In this document: piece after piece, positions 1 through 5,289 of the stretch
How positions within the stretch are numbered: the stretch's first letter is position 1
Layout of the letters: each line of letters starts with the position of its first letter
Origin: Actinomycetes bacterium
GTDB taxonomy: Bacteria > Actinomycetota > Coriobacteriia > Coriobacteriales > Coriobacteriaceae
Assembly: GCA_023441725.1 (NCBI GenBank)
Contig: JAEZNV010000112.1
Location: forward strand, 1-12,907
Reading direction: 5' to 3'
Length of the DNA: 12,907 nucleotides
Notes under the pieces: generated by a model
Databases searched by the model: none
Seen by the model: only the letters and a program-made list of their open reading frames with translations
Told to the model about the DNA's origin: nothing
Translations under genes and position numbers: made by a program

Positions 1-36
1 CGAACGCCTGGACATACCCTTGTTGATGATGGCCAT
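1..36 (-). CDS. N-terminal fragment of an unidentified leftward gene, possible Tat-exported protein
   Basis: An ATG at 36-34 opens a leftward frame that runs off the window after 12 codons, reading MAIINKGMSRRS. A good ribosome binding site, AGGAG followed by AAGAC, precedes the ATG, and this is the main reason to believe the start. The SRRS at residues 9-12 would fit the beginning of a twin-arginine signal (S-R-R-x-F-L-K), as in many actinobacterial substrate-binding lipoproteins and redox proteins, but the rest of the signal is outside the window. The function cannot be named. The gene would be controlled from the 37-401 region. Confidence 0.5.
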   Translation of the reverse strand, partial: MAIINKGMSRRS

Positions 37-105
37 GTCTTCTCCTATCAATAGAGAATCTTACCCGGGAGCACCTAGACTTGCCCCCGCGCAACTTGCG
101 GACGA

Positions 106-111
106 TATATA
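106..111 (-). promoter_or_regulatory. Candidate -10 element for the left-edge gene
   Basis: Read leftward, TATATA lies 70 bp before the ATG at 36. A weak TTGGGT stands 16 bp upstream of it (about 128-133) as a -35 candidate. The expected leader would be about 60 nt and would contain the AGGAG ribosome binding site. The call rests on similarity to sigma-70-type consensus only. Confidence 0.3.
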
Positions 112-172
112 CCTTACCTACCGACGAACCCAACTGAGGTGCCGCGCTCGGCGACCGATACATACATACGCT

Positions 173-195
173 TGAACGGTATTTACTACCGTTCA
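173..195. promoter_or_regulatory. Palindromic operator candidate (9+9 bp, 5-nt centre)
   Basis: The arms TGAACGGTA and TACCGTTCA are perfect reverse complements around the centre TTTAC. The size and symmetry suit a dimeric helix-turn-helix repressor site. Read leftward, a TTGTCA lies at 206-211 and the palindrome covers the place where a -10 would fall 17 bp later (TAGTAA), so a bound protein could block a leftward promoter. Read rightward, it ends 9 bp before a TTGACA. I do not recognise the motif as belonging to a named regulator family. It could instead form a small hairpin in RNA. Confidence 0.5.
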
Positions 196-204
196 CCGAA
201 TTCA

Positions 205-233
205 TTGACAAATGATTCGACAGACAGTATGTA
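205..233 (+). promoter_or_regulatory. Possible rightward promoter TTGACA-N17-TATGTA
   Basis: A perfect -35 hexamer (205-210) is followed at 17 bp by TATGTA (228-233), a poor -10. A transcript from it would have no obvious rightward gene and would run antisense into the end of uvrC. It may be fortuitous, or the -35 may serve the opposite strand as TTGTCA. Confidence 0.2.
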
Positions 234-353
234 TCGACGAGGTGAGATATCAGTCTTCGTCAACCCGCAGGATAGCAGTGTTGTTCACCATGGCTAGTCA
301 AACGTTTTAGCGTTAATAAAACCCGAAATCGGCAGGTAATCACCGCGAAACAA

Positions 354-376
354 ATGATTGAAAATTGACCAATCAT
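354..376 (-). terminator. Weak AT-rich stem-loop after uvrC
   Basis: ATGATTG (354-360) and CAATCAT (370-376) form a 7-bp stem with a 9-nt loop, 26 nt past the uvrC stop, followed leftward by TTGTTT. The stem is AT-rich, so intrinsic termination would be inefficient. No better terminator for the operon is visible in this gap. Confidence 0.25.
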
Positions 377-401
377 GTATATCAGTTGTTTAGAAGCGCG
401 T

Positions 402-2348
402 TTAGTTTTCGGATCGGTTGGCCGATGCCTGGGCGCGTTCGGCATTCCATGCAACAAGTGCCTCGTGGACCGCTTTGGCGACATCGGCCGGAACGCCTCG
501 AACTTCTGCAATCTCCTGCTCGCTTGCTGCGCGTAAACGCTTCATCGAGCCAAAATGGCGCATAATGGCACGTTTTCTGGTGGGTCCCACGCCCGGAACG
601 TCGTCAAGCACCGAAACCGTCATAGCCTTATCGCGCAACTCGCGGTGGAAGGTAATCGCAAATCGGTGGGATTCATCGCGAACCTGCTTGATCAGATAAA
701 GCGAAGCGGAGCCGGTCGGCAGCACGACGGGAGTCTCGTCCCACGGCACGAAAACCTCCTCATCGGCCTTTGCTAAGCCACAAACTGGTATATCGAGACC
801 GAGTGCCTCGAGTTGCTTAATTGCAGCGGTCAATTGCGGCTTGCCGCCATCGACTACGAGCAAATCGGGGCGCGAGCCAAAGCGCTCGTCCGCCATGCGC
901 TCGGGAGCATAGCGACGCCCCAGAACCTCGGACATCGATACGAAGTCGTTCGCCTCGTCCAATTCGGCCTGAATTTTAAAGCGACGATACTGGCCCTTGT
1001 CAGCACGGCCGTTGGTAAATACCACCATCGAAGCGACGGTAAAGGTGCCGTGCAACGTCGAGATATCGAAGCACTCGATGCGCAACGGCGGCGCAGGCAG
1101 CGCCAGCGCGCTTTCGAGCTCCAGGAGCGCCTGATTGGTGCGATCGTCAGCATACCCCGTGCGCATCATGTAGCGCATGAGGGCATGGCGCGCATTTTTA
1201 GAAGCCATGTCGAGCAGGCGGTGCTTTTCGCCGCGCTGCGGCCTATGGAGATGGCAAGAGCGTTCGCGCTTGCCCGCAAGCCACTCCCCCAACGCTTCGG
1301 CATCCTCAAGCTCGACAGAGAGATTGATCTCGGCTGGAATATCAGCCGTCTCGTCGTAATAGCGCTTAAGAAAGCCAGATTGAAGCTCTTCCTCGTCGAC
1401 ATCCAGGCCTTTATCGAGGATGAACTCACAAGTTCGAACCGTTCGGCCCTCGCGAACGACAAAGACACAGGCGGCAGAGATAGTCTCTTCGCGATAGAAG
1501 CCGATGACGTCGATATCGACGCTTGATGGAAAAACGACCTGTTGGCGATCGTCCAGGCCCCTAATGACTTCCAGGCGACGCTTGACGCGAGCCGCACGCT
1601 CAAAATCGAGCGTCTCGGCTGCCTCTGTCATCTCGGACGTAAGCTCGTCGACGACATCCTTGCGATGGCCCGACAAGAAACGTTCGACACGCTTGACGTT
1701 CTTGGCATAGTCGGCAGGGGAAATCGCACCGACGCATGCGCCCGGCCCGCGCCCGACATGGTAGTCAAAGCAGGGACGCCCGTTTTGCGCGCAAATCATA
1801 TTGACGATGTCTTCTTCGCCCTTATGAGATTCGACGATGCGGCGGCAGCGGCGCCATTCCGCACAGGATGCCGAGCAAATAGGAATAACCTTGCGTAGCG
1901 TATCGATGGTCTCACGCGCCGCACGGCTATCGGTATAGGGGCCAAAATAGCGCGTTCCCGGTTTATGACGCTCTCGCGTGTATTTAATAGCCGGAAACAA
2001 GTCGCTCTTGGTAATGGCGATAAAGGGATAGCTTTTATCATCTTTGAGATCGACGTTAAAGTACGGATGGTACTGGCCAATCAGATTGCGCTCGAGCACC
2101 AATGCCTCGTGCTCGGTCTCCACCACGATATAGTCGAAGCTCGCCACCAGCTGCATCATGAGCGGGATCTTTTGACGCTCGTCCTGCAGCGTCACGTATT
2201 GACGCATACGGGCACGCAAGTTTTTTGCCTTGCCCACATAGATGACGTCGCCCTTGGCATCTTTCCAAAGGTAGCAGCCGGGTTGCGTGGGAACGCGCGA
2301 AACCTGTTCGGCAAGTGTTGGAATGTTGTCGTGACCTGCCACACGCAC
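402..2348 (-). CDS. uvrC: Excinuclease ABC subunit C (UvrC)
   Basis: UvrC makes both the 3' and 5' incisions around DNA lesions after UvrB loading in nucleotide excision repair. The 648-residue protein has the full family layout. A GIY-YIG nuclease occupies about residues 20-100 (GCY at 24-26, IYVGK with Y37, E86 and N98 at expected places). A cysteine cluster lies at 158-205, and a UVR domain at about 229-264 (TLDFERAAR) docks on UvrB. The RNase H-like nuclease carries the D428 (FDIS), D500 (VVDGG) and H561 triad, and a helix-hairpin-helix pair is at about 580-632 (DVPGVGPTRKRAI). The start is a GTG directly after the murJ TAG with no gap. A second GTG two codons on has a closer AGG and is an alternative. 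Last gene of the ybaK-murJ-uvrC operon. Oddity: the region of the proposed Fe-S cluster has an insertion and one substituted cysteine. Confidence 0.97.
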   Translation of the reverse strand: MRVAGHDNIPTLAEQVSRVPTQPGCYLWKDAKGDVIYVGKAKNLRARMRQYVTLQDERQKIPLMMQLVASFDYIVVETEHEALVLERNLIGQYHPYFNVDLKDDKSYPFIAITKSDLFPAIKYTRERHKPGTRYFGPYTDSRAARETIDTLRKVIPICSASCAEWRRCRRIVESHKGEEDIVNMICAQNGRPCFDYHVGRGPGACVGAISPADYAKNVKRVERFLSGHRKDVVDELTSEMTEAAETLDFERAARVKRRLEVIRGLDDRQQVVFPSSVDIDVIGFYREETISAACVFVVREGRTVRTCEFILDKGLDVDEEELQSGFLKRYYDETADIPAEINLSVELEDAEALGEWLAGKRERSCHLHRPQRGEKHRLLDMASKNARHALMRYMMRTGYADDRTNQALLELESALALPAPPLRIECFDISTLHGTFTVASMVVFTNGRADKGQYRRFKIQAELDEANDFVSMSEVLGRRYAPERMADERFGSRPDLLVVDGGKPQLTAAIKQLEALGLDIPVCGLAKADEEVFVPWDETPVVLPTGSASLYLIKQVRDESHRFAITFHRELRDKAMTVSVLDDVPGVGPTRKRAIMRHFGSMKRLRAASEQEIAEVRGVPADVAKAVHEALVAWNAERAQASANRSEN

Positions 2349-4652
2349 CTACTTGCGACGAAGCAGCGCCGAGACCTCGGGCATCTTAAAGACGAAGGCA
2401 AGGCCAAAAGTCACGGCGAGCGAGACGACGCCTGCAACACAAACGTAGCCCAGGGTAATGAGGATCGAGCTGCCAAGCATTCCGACAAAGTGCTCAAGTG
2501 CCCACATGACGCCGGCGCCCGCGGCAGCGCCCAAGCCACCGAACAACAGGCCGAAGAAACCGCCGTGCAGGATAGACTTGACCTGAAGGCCATGTAGACG
2601 ACGGCGCAGCCACCACAGCGAGCATCCGACCAAGACCACGTAGTCAACGACGTACGAAAGCGCAATTGCCGGCATACCGTAGCCCAGTACCACGCCAAAC
2701 AGCAGCACCGAACCGGCCTGACCGATAGCGGAGTACAGGCAATAGCGGCTATAAGGTTTCATATCGAGCAGGGCCGAGAAGCTCTTCTGCATCAGCACGA
2801 CCACGCCGTAGAGCGGCAGGGAAAGTGCCAGATAGATAAGGAACTCCGACACCAGCGCCACACCGGATTCATCGAACTTGCCGGCGCAGTAGATCATGTT
2901 GAGCGGACGGGCGAAGACGATCAGGTACATCGCAAACGGAATCAGGAAGAAGAGCATCTGGGCGACACCGCGCGAAATGCCCGTGCGGACGCTGTCGTAA
3001 TCCTTCTCCTGCGCATCGTGAGAGAGTTCGGTATAGAGTGCCGTCGAAAGCGAGGCGGCGATCAGCGCATAGGGCAGCGTGTACCACAGGCGCGCATATG
3101 CGATGACGGAAGGGCCGGTCTCGGGCTGCACCACCAGCGCGGCGGCATTGGTAATGGAGGTCGAGACAAACATGCACACCGTGGCGAGCAGCGTCGGGAT
3201 ACCAAGCGCAATCGTCTGTCGCAGCGCGGGGTCCTTAAAGTCGATATGGATATGAGGATGCACGCCATGCTTGCCGAGCGCGGGAATCTGGCAGGCCATC
3301 TGGACAAAGACGCCGAGGGTCGTACCGGCTGCGATCAAGATAATGCCGACCCGCTCGCCAAATTGTGCAGACACGGGAGCAAAGCCCATAAAGCTGGCGA
3401 TGACGATGACATTGTTGAGAACCGGGGCAAACGTCGACCAGAAGTAGTCGCGGTGTGCGTTGAGAACACCCGAGAACACCGAGCCCAAGCCATAAAACAG
3501 AATTTGGATAGCAAAGAAGCGGAACATGAACGCAGCGGTATCCATGCTGTCGCCATTACCCGAAAGGAACGACTGCGTCCAAATAAAGCCGGGAGCAAAC
3601 ACGGTGCCCAGCAGCGAGATGCCGCCCAGCACCAGAAGCAGAATACCAAGCAGGTTGCCGACATACTCGTTCGATGCCTCGCGGCCCTGCTCGCGCCTCA
3701 CGCCCATATAAACCGGCAAAAACGCCGTAACGAGCATGCCGCCCATCACGAGCTCGTAGAGCATGTTGGGCAGGTTGTTGGCAACCTGATAGGAGGACGA
3801 GAGCAGCGACATGCCGATGGCGGCCGCCATGGCCCACGTGCGGATAAACCCGGTGACGCGCGACACGATGGTCAGCACGGTCATGAGGCCAGCAGAACGA
3901 CCAACCGTGGAGTAGTCCGACGAACCCATATCGTCTACGTCGTCCTGAGAGCCCTCATGAACCTCATCTTGTGGCGGCAAATCGTCCACGACGGTAAAGG
4001 AGCCAGTCATCGCAAAGGGATCGTCGACCAAAACGGCGTCATCAGCAGGCGCGGCGTCATCGCTGGTCAGCATGTTGTTACCAGATACGGCATCATCATC
4101 GAATATGGCATGGTCGCCAAACACCGTGTCAACTTCTTTGGCGGCGACGGTTCGGGCAGAAAACGACAGAGGGTCCCAATCGTCATCACCGTCGATGGCC
4201 ACGCCCTCGACGGGATCGGTCGAACCAAGCGGCGACCATTCGTCATCCGAAAGAAGCGGCTCGTCATCATCATGAACCGCGGGCTTGGCGGAACGAGCGA
4301 CAGGAGCGCTCTGCGGCATGCTCTTTCCCTGGGCTGCCATCAAAAACACCGCCGTCTCATCGGGACGCGGCACACGAGGAGCCTCGGAGGCGACCGGCGT
4401 CACGCTGGCGCTCGATTGAGCGGCGGCCAAAAAGACAGCCGTCTCATCGGGACGAGTCGAAGAAAGAACCGTACGGGGAAGCGCCGTGCCGGCACCGGCG
4501 GCACGCAAGTACACGGCCGTCTCGCCCGGGTCAGCGGCAGCGGACCAGGCGTTTCGAATCTCGTTATCGAACGAAGCAGCCTCGGGCGCGGGCGCCTGAG
4601 GAGCCGACCCTTTTGCAAAGTGAGCTCCGCGCTTTGATTCTTCCTGCGGCAT
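2349..4652 (-). CDS. murJ: Lipid II flippase MurJ (MviN) with a long acidic N-terminal extension
   Basis: MurJ moves lipid-linked peptidoglycan precursor across the cytoplasmic membrane. Residues 250-767 are the MOP-superfamily core with many hydrophobic segments (about 14 expected). SRVTGFIRT (R265, R271) matches the essential first-helix arginines, LPNMLYELVMGGML is at 294-307, and R521 in YARLWYTLPY fits the conserved TM8 arginine. The usual length is about 500-550, so residues 1-245 are extra: hydrophilic, Asp-rich and presumably cytoplasmic. They hold three ETAV(F/Y)L repeats (T45, T71, T100) and two DDxWxPL motifs. There is no C-terminal pseudokinase domain like that of mycobacterial MviN. 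The ATG at 4652 follows the upstream stop by 3 nt and has GAGAGG about 8 nt before it, so the long form is well supported. The stop abuts the uvrC start, which suggests translational coupling. Confidence 0.95.
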   Translation of the reverse strand: MPQEESKRGAHFAKGSAPQAPAPEAASFDNEIRNAWSAAADPGETAVYLRAAGAGTALPRTVLSSTRPDETAVFLAAAQSSASVTPVASEAPRVPRPDETAVFLMAAQGKSMPQSAPVARSAKPAVHDDDEPLLSDDEWSPLGSTDPVEGVAIDGDDDWDPLSFSARTVAAKEVDTVFGDHAIFDDDAVSGNNMLTSDDAAPADDAVLVDDPFAMTGSFTVVDDLPPQDEVHEGSQDDVDDMGSSDYSTVGRSAGLMTVLTIVSRVTGFIRTWAMAAAIGMSLLSSSYQVANNLPNMLYELVMGGMLVTAFLPVYMGVRREQGREASNEYVGNLLGILLLVLGGISLLGTVFAPGFIWTQSFLSGNGDSMDTAAFMFRFFAIQILFYGLGSVFSGVLNAHRDYFWSTFAPVLNNVIVIASFMGFAPVSAQFGERVGIILIAAGTTLGVFVQMACQIPALGKHGVHPHIHIDFKDPALRQTIALGIPTLLATVCMFVSTSITNAAALVVQPETGPSVIAYARLWYTLPYALIAASLSTALYTELSHDAQEKDYDSVRTGISRGVAQMLFFLIPFAMYLIVFARPLNMIYCAGKFDESGVALVSEFLIYLALSLPLYGVVVLMQKSFSALLDMKPYSRYCLYSAIGQAGSVLLFGVVLGYGMPAIALSYVVDYVVLVGCSLWWLRRRLHGLQVKSILHGGFFGLLFGGLGAAAGAGVMWALEHFVGMLGSSILITLGYVCVAGVVSLAVTFGLAFVFKMPEVSALLRRK
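4323..4532 (-). repeat. Three ETAV(F/Y)L repeats in the MurJ extension
   Basis: Repeat units encode DPGETAVYLRAA (residues 41-52, DNA 4497-4532), RPDETAVFLAAAQ (67-79, DNA 4416-4454) and RPDETAVFLMAAQ (96-108, within 4323-4367). Units 2 and 3 also share an identical 17-base stretch at the DNA level (4351-4367 and 4438-4454), which suggests internal duplication. The Pro/Ala-rich spacers are not conserved. Each unit has one threonine preceded by Glu and followed by A-V-aromatic-L. Confidence 0.85.
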
Positions 4653-4655
4653 CGC

Positions 4656-5156
4656 TCAGTCCTCTCTCGTGATCGGGGCAACCGTCGCCCCGCAAAATGC
4701 AACTAAGTCATCGGGAGCAAGCTCAAGCTGATAGCCGCGCTTGCCACCCGAGATAAAAATGGTATCCCAAAGGACGCATGTCTCATCGATCAGCGTCCGG
4801 AAGCGCTTTTTCATACCGACCGGGCTGCAACCGCCGCGGACATACCCCGTCGCGGCAAGCAAATCTTTGACATGCATCATGGTCAGCGACTTTTCGCCTG
4901 CGGCGCGCGCGGCGGCCTTGAGGTCGAGCTCGTCGGCAACGGGAATGCAGCACACGACATGGTCGTTGGACGGCGTCGTGCAGACCAGGGTCTTAAATCC
5001 CTGACCGGGCTCCTCGCCAAGCTGCTCGGAAATCGCGACGCCCAGACCTGACGATTCATCGCCATCGTCTTCGTACGTATGGAGAACATAGGAGATGCCG
5101 GCGCTTTCCAGCTCGCGCATCGCATTGGTTTTTGGCGTCTTAACAGCCTTTGCCAT
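4656..5156 (-). CDS. ybaK: YbaK/EbsC-family Cys-tRNA(Pro)/Cys-tRNA(Cys) deacylase
   Basis: This small trans-editing enzyme hydrolyses tRNA(Pro) mischarged with cysteine. The 166-residue length fits the family (about 160). Visible hallmarks are the N-terminal TPKTNAMRELESAGISY stretch, GFKTLV with the conserved lysine, a VPVADELDLKAAARAAG-like segment, the signature GGCSPVGMKKR, IDET, and FISGGKRGYQLELAP near the end. I chose the ATG at 5156 rather than an in-frame upstream ATG (5234). AAAGGA stands 6 nt before 5156, the protein then begins just before the conserved domain, and the extra 26 residues (MCRDGICGG...) look like translated leader and overlap the promoter candidate. First gene of an operon with murJ (3-nt gap) and uvrC. 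Confidence 0.92.
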   Translation of the reverse strand: MAKAVKTPKTNAMRELESAGISYVLHTYEDDGDESSGLGVAISEQLGEEPGQGFKTLVCTTPSNDHVVCCIPVADELDLKAAARAAGEKSLTMMHVKDLLAATGYVRGGCSPVGMKKRFRTLIDETCVLWDTIFISGGKRGYQLELAPDDLVAFCGATVAPITRED

Positions 5157-5193
5157 GGCACATCCTTTCCCTCGCAGAGCGACGCAAGGATTA

Positions 5194-5199
5194 AGTATA
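5194..5199 (-). promoter_or_regulatory. Candidate -10 for the ybaK-murJ-uvrC operon
   Basis: Read leftward, TATACT (5 of 6 to consensus) lies 37 bp before the ybaK ATG and gives a leader of about 30 nt. No good -35 is present; the best is ATGGCA at a long 19-bp spacing. It sits between the uvrA terminator stem and ybaK, which is where a promoter for the operon is needed. No SOS-box-like sequence is seen next to it. Confidence 0.45.
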
Positions 5200-5238
5200 G
5201 GGCCAATTCCGCCGCATATGCCATCTCGACACACAGAA

Positions 5239-5269
5239 GCGCCACCGAATCAGAAGGAATCGGTGGCGC
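5239..5269 (-). terminator. Stem-loop terminator after uvrA
   Basis: Arms GCGCCACCGA (5239-5248) and TCGGTGGCGC (5260-5269) pair perfectly over 10 bp with an 11-nt loop, 20 nt past the uvrA stop. Leftward the stem is followed by TTCTGTGTGT, a mediocre U-tract. The rightward side has none, so it most likely acts on uvrA transcripts. Confidence 0.65.
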
Positions 5270-5289
5270 GTCGGTACTACAACGTCTCT

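Larger units (their letters stand above)
37..401. other. Non-coding control region between the left-edge gene and the uvrC 3' end
   Basis: These 365 bases hold no convincing gene and are clearly richer in A+T than the flanking coding DNA. They contain a leftward TATATA element (106-111), a 9+9 bp palindrome (173-195), an inverted pair of GATACATAC/GTATGTATC (157-165 and 227-235), a perfect TTGACA (205-210), and a weak AT-rich stem-loop just past the uvrC stop (354-376). Short readings such as a rightward 22-codon GTG frame at 242-310 lack a ribosome binding site and are not called. The layout suits a regulated promoter for the leftward gene at 36. Confidence 0.6.

Noticed and set aside
242..310. 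22-codon GTG frame (ending MASQTF) as a leader peptide
   Set aside because: No ribosome binding site, no following gene in that direction, and composition not distinctive.
813..1526. 237-codon open frame on the + strand opposite uvrC
   Set aside because: Lies wholly within uvrC in antisense. There is no ribosome binding site and no family resemblance.
3018..4637. 539-codon open frame on the + strand opposite murJ
   Set aside because: It is antisense to a clear murJ. The translation is Arg/His/Gly-rich with no recognisable domain, as expected from a GC-rich shadow frame. No ribosome binding site supports it.
5157..5234. 26-residue N-terminal extension of the YbaK-like protein
   Set aside because: It overlaps the candidate -10 and the ribosome binding site of the internal ATG at 5156, and it is not family-like.
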